Below are positions 45,117 to 55,734 of a stretch of 64,000 nucleotides of DNA, piece after piece. The notes under the pieces are model-generated. The model saw only the letters and a program-made list of their open reading frames with translations, was not told the origin of the DNA and did no database searches. The stretch is from positions 22,086,826-22,150,825 of the forward strand of contig CM026559.1 in assembly GCA_015143295.1 (NCBI GenBank), written 5' to 3'. Source of the stretch: Tetracentron sinense. Lineage: Eukaryota > Streptophyta > Magnoliopsida > Trochodendrales > Trochodendraceae. Position numbers and translations under genes: made by a program. Numbering within the stretch: the first letter of the stretch is position 1; each line of letters starts with the position of its first letter.

Positions 45117-46795
45117 TAGTGCTGTTGGATTTTCTCAGCCCAGACACACTTGCTATTTGGGCATATGGGGTTCACATTGAGGATGCTTACGATTTGTTTC
45201 ATGTTCCTATCGGAGATTTGTCTGCTGATGTTTAATGTAATCATTTATTTCATAGCCGCTTAGCGACTGGGCGTTATTGTCCCCTCTGGTTCCACATCGG
45301 TTGGGTAAGTTCGAAAACATATTTATTCTGACTCAAAGGGAGACTTTGGCACATAAGGTGGCCGGTTTGGCTACTTCACACGGGTGTATAAGGGTCCAAC
45401 AATCCTCCATTAGTCAGGCCTTTTAGAGTGATTGAGTGGGTTTACCCTTATGGCACCTTAGCGGTAACCTTAGGTCTGATTGTGTGTTTAGGTATTACTT
45501 TTACCTCCTTAACAACAACAGAAAATTTAATTCATAGCCAAATGATATCACTTACCCTCTAATGACCGTCATTTTGACAAAAATTGCCAAAATGAACAAA
45601 TTTAGTATTTTGATTTATTGACTAACAATGTATGTAGTAATTTGGAGTCCATTTGGTGTGTACAACTCCCGCACACAGATCTTGTGTACCTCTGTTGATT
45701 AGAGTGTGTGTATACAAATTAAGGACATAATAATAAAAACACTTGAGATGCATTTGCCCTTCACTATTTGTATTTTTACAAACATGTCTAATCTATTAGT
45801 GGGGGCACACAAGATCTGTGTCGAGTTGCGCACACAAAACGAACTTAGTATTTTGATTCTTTCTTTGGTTTTGGGAATAAAGACATTTGTTAGAAACTAA
45901 TGAGACTATCTCCAATCTTACTTGGGATATCACCTTTATTTGCAATTTCAAAGATCTCCCTATATAATGAAGACGATGTTCAAATCCTCCTAGAATCTTA
46001 GGAGGAGGGACACTGGCCTTAAGCAATTTTGTTGGAGACAGATAACTTAAGACATATGGCCTACAAGTGAGGAGCCTAGAAAATTCTTTCCAATATAGAT
46101 TGGTCACCTATATTGATTCCAATGGAATAACACTCCTAATCGACTTGGTATAAGTCAACATGTTAAGTAGGTACTGCTCAATATTAATTGAGTCAAATCT
46201 ATAGTGTGGTCTACTTGAACCAATAACTACAAGATTCTCAAACTACCTGTTTTGATTGGTTTCCAAAAATCATTCCCCTTGCAAAAATTGATCATTACTT
46301 GAAGGAAATTTGTAAGTATATTCAATAAATGGAAAGTTAAAATTATTATCTTCTATAAATAGAAAGTAGTGATAAGTATTCTCTTTTAATAGAAAATAAT
46401 AATAATTATCCTCTATAATTGGAAAATTATTTTTCCCATTAGGTATGGCAGGAGGATTTTGCCCCTAAATGCTTTCTTATAAATGCTTACTATTCTACCA
46501 ATCTATAAATCTCCAAAACAAAATGGAGATAGATGAAGTTCCACCTTCTCTTGCCTATTTTCATTTCTTTATTACTCTAATAAGTCTCTTTTAGTGGGGC
46601 TTAATCTTATTCTTTCTTCGACCATTTGTATTTCTTCCAACACAGATGGGACGATAAGTCTGGATTTTTTTCTGCCAAAAATACAAGATGGAGGCGAACC
46701 CTAGTGTGCTCGTCATGGGGTTTAGGTCATCGCAAGAGAGAAATTGCACAAGCTCGAGAAATTTCCATGGTCGGATCAATGATTTACCATATTTG
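45117..46795. repeat. Tandem duplication, copy A
   Basis: Shares with copy B (46952-48410) the blocks 'ttggattttctcagcccaga', 'ccaaatgatatcacttaccc', 'ctgtgtgc' context, 'gaggagggacactggc' and 'gtggggcttaatcttattct' in the same order. Copy A has an extra 273 bp at 45258-45530. Its opening could encode LDFLSPDTLA-WAY-VHIEDA, but I do not recognise a protein. Confidence 0.8.
45258..45530. mobile_element. 273-bp insertion in copy A with 9-bp target duplication
   Basis: Flanked by TTCATAGCC at 45249-45257 and 45531-45539. Copy B has the uninterrupted site ('gttcaaagccaaatgat', about 47086-47102). No terminal inverted repeat is visible; the 3' end is A-rich (AACAACAACAGAAAA). A short retroposon or a Mutator-like MITE are both possible. 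Confidence 0.65.
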
Positions 46796-46951
46796 TGTAG
46801 TTTAACCCACCTTTGGCTTTCCTGCCCAAAAAGCTGTTGTTGAAATATTCCACCACCAATATTCAGGCTACAGAAGTAGTAGTGAGGTGAGTTCAAGTAC
46901 TGTAACGGTGGGTTCAAAGTAGCGGGTGCGTATCGAATCATCAATGTGTTA

Positions 46952-48410
46952 CTGCAGTTGGATTTTCTCAGCCCAGACACACTTGCTCCTTGGGCATATT
47001 GGGTTCACATTGAGGATGCTCAGAATGATATTTTTCGTGTTCCTATCAGAGATTTGCCTGCTATATTGCTTAATGTAGTCAGTCAGTTCAAAGCCAAATG
47101 ATATCACTTACCCTTTAATGACTGTCATTTTGACAAAAATTTCCAAAATGAACAAATTTAGCAATTTGATTTATTTACTAACAATGTATGTAATAATTTG
47201 GAGTCCCTTTTGTGTGTGCCCTTGTTGATTAGAGCACATGTACCCAAATTAAGGGTATAATGGTAAAAACACTCTAAATGAATTTACCCTTCACTAGTAT
47301 TTTTACAAACATGCCCGGTCTGTTAGTGGGGGCACACAAAATCTGTGTGCCGAGTTGCACACACAAAATGAACTTATTTAGTAATTTGATTATTTCTTTA
47401 GTTCTAGGAATAAAGAAATTTGTTAGAGACTAATGGGTTTATCTCCAATCTCGTTTGGGATGTCACCTTTATACGGAATTTTAAGGATCTCCCTATAAAG
47501 AAGATGTTTTTTGTTTGCCTTTTTTTTTTTTTTTGGGGGTTGAGGTAAAGTAACACCTAAACACACAGTCATACCTAAGGGAACAGTTAAGGTGTTATAA
47601 GGGGAAACCCACACAAACACCCTCCTAGGAGGAGGGACACTGGCGTTAAGTAATTTAGTTGGTGACAGATAACTTAAGATATATTACCTTCAAGTGAGGA
47701 GCTTAGAAAATTCATTCCGATATAGATTTGTATCCTATATTGACTCCAACAGAATAACACTCCTAATCGACCTAGTATTAGTCAACATCCCTTAATTTGC
47801 AGTAACTACCCAATATTAATTGGATCAAGTCTACAGTGTGGTCTACTTGAACCAATGGCTACACAATTCTGAAACTACCTTTTTTGTTGGTTTCAAAAAA
47901 TCATTTTGATTAATACTTGGAGGAAATTCATAAGTATCTTCTATAAATGGAAAGTTAAAATTATTATCTTCTATAAATAAAAAGTAATAATAAGTATTCT
48001 CTCTAAATGGAAAGTAGTAATAATAATCCTCTTTAAAAGGAAATTATCTTTCCATTTAGGTGGCAGGAGGATTTTGCCCTCAAATGCTTTCTTATAAATG
48101 CTGACTATTCTACCAATTAAAGTATAAATCTCCCAAATGAAATGGAGATAGATGAAGTTCCACCTTCAATTGCCTATTTTCATTCCTTAATTTATTCTAA
48201 TAAAATCTCTTCTGGTGGGGCTTAATCTTATTCTTTCTTTTACCATTTATGTTTCTTCCAACTTAGATGGGAGGGTAAGTCCGGGTTTTCTCTGCCAAAA
48301 ATACAAGATGAAGGAGAACCCTAGCGTGCTCGTCAGGAGTTTTAGGTCACCGCAAGAGGGAAATTGCCCAAGCCCAAGAAATGTAATGGTCGGATCAATG
48401 ACTTACCAGA
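46952..48410. repeat. Tandem duplication, copy B
   Basis: Second copy of the segment at 45117-46795. It carries its own insertion of about 120 bp at 47503-47625, with a poly(T) run at 47518-47533, which looks like a poly(A)-tailed retroposed piece in minus orientation. Confidence 0.8.
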
Positions 48411-48759
48411 TTGCCCCTTGTCATGGCATAGATCATGAAATTCAGTTCTCTATTCTCACCATTTGGATCATTTCGGTGGTAACATGGATTGGATTGGAAA
48501 AGTGTTGCTAAATTCTTCCCAACGGTTGCCTCCTACTGTAACAAATTCGATTTTCTTTTTCGTATTTTGTGTTTTGTAAGCATTTTGTGCACGATCTTAA
48601 ATGCGGTTTTGTCCATGATTTTGTATGCAATTATACACGAATTTTTATGTGTGGGTTTTGTACGTGGTTACGGGTTTTTGGATTGAGCAGTGATTAGCGG
48701 ACCTGTGGGTCCTCTACTTAAGTTACCGTTGTGTCCTCATGTCTCTTTGAAGCCCATTT

Positions 48760-48895
48760 CATCCTGGTTAAGCTTAACTAAATTAAATTTAATATTTTTG
48801 TTTTATGGTTTTTTAAAAACCAAGGTTGAATTGCTTAACCCTAGGTGTCAATGAATCTTAACTACAATTGGTGAGTATTAAAAGTGTGGCTTAGA
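48760..48895. repeat. Degraded foldback repeat of the TGGTTAAGATTCACTCACC family
   Basis: Left arm 'ggttaagcttaac' and right arm 'aaaaaccaaggttgaattgc', 'gaatcttaactacaattgg' match the family at 62862-63390, but it is eroded. Confidence 0.5.
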
Positions 48896-49049
48896 CCAAT
48901 GAGGATCGACCATTTCATTCATTTGTAAAAATAATTTTTTTACACAAAAAAAAAAATGAAATACCACATGCTTCCTTTTCCTCACACGAATTACATAATG
49001 GGAATTAAATAGCGCTCTATAGAATAAAAAACCGCACTCCCAAGGCGAA

Positions 49050-49640
49050 TATACTCTTAAATGGTGAGAGGGAGGTTTGAGAGTGATAGCCGGTAGGAAA
49101 GTAGACGGTTTGGGTTACTAAGGTCATAGGTTGCATGGATCTTGATATGGCCATGCGAGACGTTGAGCCGACTGAACCCACTAGTGAGAGCACAACTGAA
49201 CAAATGTCAAGATATGAAAAATGGGTAAGATTAAGCAAAATTAGTTTGATGATAATGAAATGATCCATATCTAAATCTAATCAGATGTCCTATCGCTGAT
49301 GCCAAAGACTGCATGGCTGCAGTACAAGAGCAATTCTTTGTTGCTACCAAATTAAAAGGAAGTACTTTATTGTCCAATCTCGTCAATTTAAAATATGATT
49401 GTTATGGCAATGCGTGAGAGCACATATTAAAATTTTCTGATATGCGGCCCAGCTCAAGAGCATGATATGGACATACTTAATTCTCTCCCTCCAAAGTTTG
49501 AACAGGTTAAGATAACTTACAATACACTCAAGGAGAAATAAAAGTGAATTAACTACAATGTGTGTTCAAGAAGGACAGAGAATCAGAATCAGTAGGCCAG
49601 AAAGTGTTTTGCCATTTCAATAATCTCCCAAATCAAAAGC
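49050..49640 (+). pseudogene. Isolated copia gag remnant
   Basis: Several frames together give LDMAMRDVEPTEPTSESTTE, YEKWVRLSKISLMIMK, AKDCMAAVQEQFFVATKLK, NLVNLKYDCYG, then SLPPKFEQVKITYNTLKEK and ELTTMCVQEG. This is the order of a plant copia gag core (UBN2 type) of a family different from Copia-1 and Copia-2. There are several stops and frame changes. No LTR, primer site or pol is found nearby, so it is a fragment. Confidence 0.75.
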
Positions 49641-50370
49641 TTGGAATTGGCATATTGTTACCTTGTGAGAAATCAAAATGAATAATGGGCACATAATGAA
49701 GGAAAAACAATTCTGCTACTCCAATGACAAAGGAGAATCTTGTAGTGGTTTGAAGTTCCACCAAGACATTCCCTGCAATTGTAACTAAACAGTTCCACCT
49801 GCCACAATTGCAGCATTCTTGGAAGCTTTCTCCTGCTTCTTCCTACCCACAAATGGTAGAACAATGAAGCCCTCAAACTAGAACCAAAACACTTAGGTGG
49901 CATTTGGTAACACTAATCTAAATAGGTATAGCTTATTTGAAAATTATGCTTATTTAGAGTTTAAATTTTTAAGTTGAAGGTTAATTGCATGTCTACATCT
50001 TTTTAAAGTAGGTGTTTAAACTCTAAAGTAAAAAAGTGGCTATGAGCTTAAGGGTTTGGGTTTCTTTCATGAGAATAACTATCAACAGGAGCTCCAGTTG
50101 AACATAAAATTTGCCTTGTGAATGAGCATTTATGAAAAAAAATCTACCGGAAAAAAACCTCCTTTTATGTTCATAATTACCAAACTACCACTTTCCAAGG
50201 AAAATGTTAGGTTGCTCAGTTTGACTAATCAACTAAAGCTCCTATTGATAGTTAATCTCTTCTTTCAATTAATACTTTTTAGTTTGATTTATAGAGTTTC
50301 CATGGACACTTAGGTAATTAGAATTAACAATATATTTAGGTTTATAATATATATTACTTTTATAATATAC

Positions 50371-50391
50371 ATATATATATATATATATATA
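50371..50391. repeat. (AT)n microsatellite
   Basis: Ten uninterrupted AT units, next to the hAT-like fragment that follows. Confidence 0.9.
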
Positions 50392-50562
50392 AGTAGCTTC
50401 AAGCTAGGCTTTGACTTTAAACAACCAAGCCCTAGCCGGCCTAAATAAATATTGGCTTCATTTTTTGAGCTCGGACCTAGCCCCATGGACTTCCTCACTG
50501 GGCCAAAATTGGGCTTTTTCGGGGGCAGGCAATGGGGCCAGCCCAACCCATTGACACCCCTG
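50392..50562 (-). mobile_element. hAT-like terminal fragment
   Basis: On the minus strand it starts AGGGGTGTCAATGGGTTGGG, a terminus typical of plant hAT-type non-autonomous elements, and continues GC-rich with 'gggctaggtccgagc'. The matching other end is not found, so it is truncated. Confidence 0.45.
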
Positions 50563-52191
50563 GTCTCAAGTTCAACTCAAGAGAACTATATTTGGCGCCA
50601 AAGAGCATCTCTCTCTAGCCAAACAGCGTCTCTCTCTAGCTGTTTCAAATATGCCTTTCTATGTATTGAGACTTTTAATATGCGCAAACTTTCTCCAAAG
50701 GATCTCTGCAACTTCCTTTTTCTAAAGCAAACCCCAATACCCCTTTGATTCCTAATTAGGTCGTCACGTTGAGTTTGATTTTAAAATGAATAAAAAGCAG
50801 ATCATTAGGATTCAGGGTTTTTGATTTTAAGCTTGGACTAAAACCTCTCATTAATTTAATCTTTGTTTAGATTAGGTGTTTGATCTCTTAGAAGAGAGAA
50901 AACACACTTTTAATACATTTCCCTTGTTTCTTTAGTCTCACGTCAGAAAAGAAGAGAAAATCTAAAGAGTTTAATTACCCCCTTAGTTACTTAGTTGTCA
51001 ACAACCAAGCATGTGGTGTAGAATATTACCTACCAAATCCTTTAGACAATAACTTGGGTGCGCGAACTGTGCTCGCAGTGAGTGCGAGCGCACGAGCTCG
51101 CGCTCGTGTGTGGGTGCGGTGCGGGCATAGGGTTTTGGACGCTATGAGACGCACTTTGCACTTCCCTAAATTGGAGATCTCCATTAATGGTGGACTTTGG
51201 AGCTCAATGAAGAAGATGACGACCCATATTTCAGAACCCAGCAACCAGACTCAGCAGGATGTCCTCATCGATCCAGATCCATGGATACTAGGAAATGGAC
51301 TTCTAACCAGCTCCTGATGGTTTGCAGAATGCCTTCGGGCTTCTCAACCGTCCACCATTGATCAGTCCACATGTGGACCGTTCGATTGTCCGATCTGGGA
51401 AACCAAATCTAGTATAACAATAGATTTGTCCTATAAGGATAGAACCATCTTGGTAATCATCAGATTTCGGATGTGAACCTACCATATCCACATAATGAAC
51501 TATAAGGACCATCTACACCCCAAACTGGTATCTTGTGAAATGAGTTAATCTAGACAAGCCTGAACTTATACCCGAACAGTGAGTTCATTATTTACTGTTT
51601 CAATTTCCTTATTCCTTTTACTGATATATCTATATTCATTAATTATTTTATGAATAATTAGAACTATAATCTCTTGGCTAGGGCCAGACAGATCAAGGAG
51701 CCAGAGTAATGATTAACATTATGCCAATGAATCCAGATGAGGGCATTATGGGGTCTCTACTTAATGGGTGTCTAATTCATATTCATATTAATTTGGGAAA
51801 GAAAGTGGGGGGAGAATCCTTTGATCAAATTAGAGCCTCAACATAGTGAAAGGTACATTCTTTTGGCGAACGTGTATGGTACTATGAGAAGTTGGGAGAG
51901 TGGTGAGGCTATGAAAGTTGGTGAAGGAGAGTGGAGCAATTACAATTCCTTGTTGGAATCTGATTGAGATCAATGGAGTCTTCCCTTCTTTGGGAGATAC
52001 ACACAAGGAAAGGAGGAAAACCACTATTTACCTATTGTGCTTTGAAAAAAAGCATGTGAGAAACTCTTTCAAAGGAAAAATCTTCATACAACCTTGGGCA
52101 TTGTGACAAAGGTTAAAACTTACATCGCACAGTTCTCATTTTGTCAAATGCTATTATAACATTTTGTTCTCAAATAGCAGCCCTTCATGAA
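50563..52191. other. Unrecognised sequence
   Basis: I see no supported gene. Around 51055-51120 is a short GC/CpG-rich patch with the near-palindrome CGAGCGCACGAGCTCGCGCT. Short ORFs here show no known motif. Confidence 0.4.
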
Positions 52192-52199
52192 GTGGGTCC

Positions 52200-52542
52200 T
52201 AGGAATGGCAATGGGGCGGGGCAGGGCGGTTTTTTACCTCCCCGGCCCCGACCCGATTATAAAGCCGCCCCCGACCGAGGCTTATATATGGTGAAACTAG
52301 CTCCGCCCCGCTTATAAAATCCCAACCCCGGCCCCACTCCTACTTCCTTTATATATATATATATATATAATAAAGTGGTTCCGGGGCGGGGCACCAGAGC
52401 GGGGTATACTAAAACCACCCTCGCCCTGAAACCGAGTCAGATCTTTATTTTTTATACCCTCTCCGCCCCCGATTATTTGAAAAAAAACTGCCCCTATAGG
52501 GGTGGGTCGGGGCCCCTAGGGGCGGTCATATTGCCATCCCTA
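52200..52542. mobile_element. hAT-like MITE (343 bp)
   Basis: Ends TAGGAATGGCAATGGGGCGG and, reversed, TAGGGATGGCAATATGACCG; flanked by GTGGGTCC (52192-52199) and GTTGGTCC (52543-52550), an 8-bp target duplication with one mismatch. Very GC-rich inside, with an (AT)n run at 52351-52369. The 8-bp duplication and TAGGGATGGCAA ends fit hAT elements. Confidence 0.82.
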
Positions 52543-52550
52543 GTTGGTCC

Positions 52551-52850
52551 TTCAATGCTTCAGTTTTTCAATCAAAAAAAAAAAAAATGCTTCAGTTTGG
52601 AATTTGACTGGTAGTATATAGAAAACTTGATCATTTCGTAAAGGAAACAAAAATACAAGTGAAACTTTGATAAAGGCCTAATCCCGTGGCTCAGTCAGGG
52701 TCAAAGGGAAAGAAAATACCTTATAAGATAATAATGGAAGAATTTTTTTAAACACAGTATCAGGGTGGTTTCACGTTTGCCAAAGTTCTGTTACCATGAT
52801 ACTAACAACAATGGAAGAAAATCAGTATCAATCGAGTTACAAATTGGTTC
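52551..52850. other. Unrecognised sequence
   Basis: AT-rich spacer with no feature I can identify, between two DNA transposons. Confidence 0.4.
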
Positions 52851-52853
52851 TAA

Positions 52854-53543
52854 GGCTTTGTTTGTTTGCAAGGAAAATTGATGGATGAAATTGTTTATGA
52901 AGGAAAAGAATATTTTCACGTGTTTGATATCTTAGAAAATATTTTTTTCCCTAGAAACGTAAGTGGAACTAGGGAACAGAGTATTGCTAATGTAAATGTA
53001 ATGCGGGATGATCATTGATGCGCCCCAATTGTTTGATGAAATGCCCGAATGAAACCTGGTTTCGTGGATCACTTTTATTGGGGGACTCGTTGATTCGGGA
53101 GATTACAAAGAGGCATTCCAATTGTTTTTACTGGTGTGATGAGATTTTGCTTATGTTGGATCACGTTCATCTGCCAAAATGATTTGGGCAATCGGGCTTT
53201 TGCAGGTATTGAAGTAAATTTTGTTGGGAGACAATTTGCATTCTTGTGTTTTGAAGATGGGGGATACATGAAGATATTTTCAAGTCGTGTGCACTAAATT
53301 TTTAAATTTTGGTGAACCTCTGCACTAATTGACATGTATGTTAGTGTGGGAGTATTAAAGATATCTCTATTTTATTTTATTTTTTGAGATCCAGAAGAAG
53401 ACAGTGGTTGGATGGAATTCTAACCATTCAAATACAAAATATAATATTTTATATCAGATTCTTTTCCTTCTCTCGAAACAGTTGAAAATTCTACTAAAAA
53501 AGTTTTCTTTTCCACCTCATTTTCCATGCAAACAAACATTGCG
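52854..53543. mobile_element. Tourist/Harbinger-like element carrying a PPR gene fragment
   Basis: Ends GGCTTTGTTTGTTTGCAAGG and, reversed, CGCAATGTTTGTTTGCATGG (21 of 25 bases match over the TIR), flanked by TAA and TTA. Length 690 bp. No transposase. The interior holds the PPR remnant at 52984-53275. TIR style and TWA flanks suggest PIF/Harbinger. The capture is inferred from position: host-gene coding sequence lies between the two TIRs. Confidence 0.6.
52984..53275 (+). pseudogene. Pentatricopeptide repeat (PPR) protein fragment
   Basis: One frame reads CGMIIDAPQLFDEMPE, a stop, then FIGGLVDSGDYKEAFQLF. After a frameshift, NLHSCVLKMGD follows near 53225-53270. This is the pattern of one L/P PPR motif followed by the start of the next (x-LFDEMPERN-xx-W-xx-ixG-...-A-LF), typical of PLS-class plant PPR proteins, which bind organelle RNA. 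Stops and a frameshift are present and neither end of a gene is seen. Only about 95 codons of the usual several hundred remain. Confidence 0.75.
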
Positions 53544-53725
53544 TTAAAACAAATCATTCTAATTCTCGGGCTTGGTGCTCTTTGTAAGGTTATTTGCACC
53601 ACCATGACCTTTCAGCTTCTTTGCATCGTGGCCTTCCACTATGGACCCCAACTCATCGGAACATATAGGAAAACCCGCAGCTTTGACTTCCTCGGGTGCA
53701 GTATATTCACCGGAAGGTGTAGCAC

Positions 53726-53806
53726 CTACGCACATTCGAGGGTAGTCAGCACGAAAAACCTTAATATAACACAATTTGAGTTTGGCCGAATTCCAAAGAA
53801 CCTTAC
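53726..53806 (-). other. Short in-frame intron of the ACA fragment
   Basis: Minus strand GATG|GTAAGG ... TGCGTAG|GTGC. It is 81 bases, a multiple of three, and has no in-frame stop, so retention would add 27 residues without breaking the frame. The two sides join exactly as the family expects (FMD-G-ATPSGEY). Confidence 0.75.
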
Positions 53807-54091
53807 CATCCATAAACTTAAGTGCAGCTTTTGAAACCAAAACTGCGACTCTCAAATTCCCCTACAATATTCAAGACAGAAAAATCAGCCACCTACAAGA
53901 GTAGGATATCAAATTGGAGATATTCCAACCAGTGTAAGAGAAATCATTTTCTTCTCTGTAAGGCTGCCCAGGAACACATCTACAAACTTAGAGATAGTAC
54001 ACCAATACATGGCTTTATATGCTATCTAGTTTTTACGGTTAATAGATGGCTTGGGGAAAATTTTGGGTTTTTCCTTGCATACACTACAATG

Positions 54092-54365
54092 CACTGTTGT
54101 CAGCAACCGGACCAGACCGGCCGGTCTAACCGGAAAAATTGGGAACCGGACCCTTCACCAGTTCCCAAACCCCTTAAAACTGGACCGTTTTAAAACCAAC
54201 CATTTTTGTGAAAACCGGAAGTACTGGCCAGTTGAACTAGGAACCGGTGGTTAGAACCAGTCATAAATGGGTAAAAATGAATTTTAAAATAATAATAATA
54301 AAAAAGGACACGGTTGAACCAGTCACTCAACCGGTTCGATGACTGGTCCGATTCTGAAAACATTG
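54092..54365. mobile_element. hAT MITE (274 bp) in intron 1 of the ACA fragment
   Basis: Ends CACTGTTGTCAGCAACCGGA and, reversed, CAATGTTTTCAGAATCGGAC, with a perfect 8-bp target duplication CTACAATG (54084-54091 and 54366-54373). The interior is rich in CCGG and 'aaccggt' motifs, as in the widespread plant 'aaccggaccgg' MITEs. Confidence 0.9.
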
Positions 54366-54722
54366 CTACAATGTTCACAGCAATATGATAAAATTATTTT
54401 TTTTTTTGGAATGTAAGCTGGAGCAATATGATAATATACTAATAGAAACCTCCTTTACAGCACAATTCATATTCTATTCTACTCTCAACAGTGCAGTTTT
54501 CTGCTGCAACCAACTCCCAAATTTATATCCTTCTCGATTTTTTGTAGATTTAAACAAACTAACCTCGTGCCAGCACATACCCAATTGGAAAACAGAGACA
54601 GAAGCAAAGCAAAATCTCTCGATATATATGTTTATTAAAAAAAATCAAGAACCCTACCATCATTTTTATTCCTTCAAAATTTGATAATAAGTAACACTTG
54701 AATCTCGGGGAAGTCTAAATTA

Positions 54723-54956
54723 GGGGCGTTTGGATAAGATTGTATTAACTAAAAATCAATTCTGATAAAATAGATTTTGCAAATAAATTGTCAAATAATT
54801 ATTTTTTCAAATAATAATGTTTACAAAGTTGAGTTTATCATCTTCGTATTCCCTAACACTATTATTTGAAAAAGTGATTATTTGACACTTAATTTTACAA
54901 AATCAAATTTATCAAAATTGATTTTTGGTTAATAAAATCCAATCCAAGCGCCACCC
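54723..54956. mobile_element. Tourist-type MITE (234 bp) in intron 1 of the ACA fragment
   Basis: Ends GGGGCGTTTGGATAAGATTG and, reversed, GGGTGGCGCTTGGATTGGAT; the inverted similarity continues ('tattaacaaaaatcaatt') so nearly the whole element can fold. Target duplication TTA at 54720-54722 and 54957-54959, as for PIF/Harbinger MITEs. Confidence 0.85.
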
Positions 54957-55236
54957 TTATGTAATAATCAGAACATGGATTAAATCGGATCTGGTAAGAA
55001 ACAGAAAAATAAATTATTTTTTTTTAATATGAGAAAAAGGGGAAGCCTAAAAGGAAGACCTGATTGGTACGCCCAATAGGCTCGGCCTGGTTACGCTTGG
55101 AGAGGTTGGCAGTAAATCTGCACCCCGGCTTGGGGTTCTTGACGAAACCGCAAAGCTTCCTCCATCGTTGAAGCGCCTCCTCCGAAGAGTTCTTCGATTT
55201 GACACCAACAAAGTTCTGATTCAGATTGTTTTCCAT

Positions 55237-55590
55237 CACTTGTTCTTAATTCTACACCAACACTTACCTTCACCTCATTCAAATACAGTAAAGTATGAGA
55301 AGAAACTGCCAGGAAAAACACCCAACTCCAAAAGCCTTTCAAAACACGGAAAGCGTTTAAGAGGTTTCAGAATCAATTTCGACGATATTTCTTCTTTTGT
55401 ACTTTCTGAAAAGTAGTGCAGGCCTCGGATTGTCTCTGGCGAAGGCCCGCAATAATAGAATAGGGACAAGTTGTGAAGAAGTCAAAATGAGTGATAAGGT
55501 GGTGAGATAAGGGAGACAGATACTCAGTGGGGAAAGTCAAAATCATGAGAGAAAAATGAAATGGCTTCTCTTCTTTTGATCGCCACATGT
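55237..55590 (-). promoter_or_regulatory. 5' UTR and promoter-proximal region of the ACA fragment
   Basis: Upstream of the ATG on the minus strand is a possible 5' UTR splice donor (GAAGGTAAGTG, about 55265-55275), a common arrangement in plant genes. No convincing TATA box is visible, so the transcription start cannot be placed. Confidence 0.35.
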
Positions 55591-55734
55591 CCCCTATTTT
55601 ATGTTTGTCCGAGACAGAGGCCTAATAGCAGATACAGGACATGGTATTGGAAGGAACTGGGTTTCTCTTATGGAGTCAAATCCTCAACGGTGATAAGCGG
55701 ATTTGGCAAATCCGGTTATCACCCCTTGAGGTGG

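Larger units (their letters stand above)
53600..55236 (-). pseudogene. 5' part of a type IIB autoinhibited Ca2+-ATPase (ACA) gene, truncated after exon 3
   Basis: Exon 1, 55236-55060, 59 codons from the ATG: SSEEALQRWRKLCGFVKN and RFTANLSKR form the calmodulin-binding autoinhibitory N-terminus. Exon 2, 53861-53807, follows a TATTGTAG acceptor in phase 0: NLRVAVLVSKAALKFMD. Exon 3, 53725 to about 53600, phase 1: GEYTAPEEVKAAGF and DELGSIVEGHDAKKLK. These match plant ACA1/ACA2-type pumps, which export Ca2+ from the cytosol. Intron 1 (53862-55059) holds two MITEs; intron 2 is 81 bp. Membrane and P-type phosphorylation domains are absent: no DKTGTLT-type motif is found downstream. A few unusual residues (for example NPKPGC) suggest relaxed selection. 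Confidence 0.85.

Noticed and set aside
45258..45300. tRNA gene suggested by box A- and box B-like words
   Set aside because: Spacing is too short and no cloverleaf forms; kept only as a possible SINE feature.
46591..46980. 129-codon minus-strand ORF in copy A
   Set aside because: The matching stretch of copy B has no comparable ORF and no known domain is visible.
51054..51317. ORF rich in Ala/Arg/Val in a CpG-rich patch
   Set aside because: Composition is explained by the GC-rich near-palindrome; no homologous pattern recognised.
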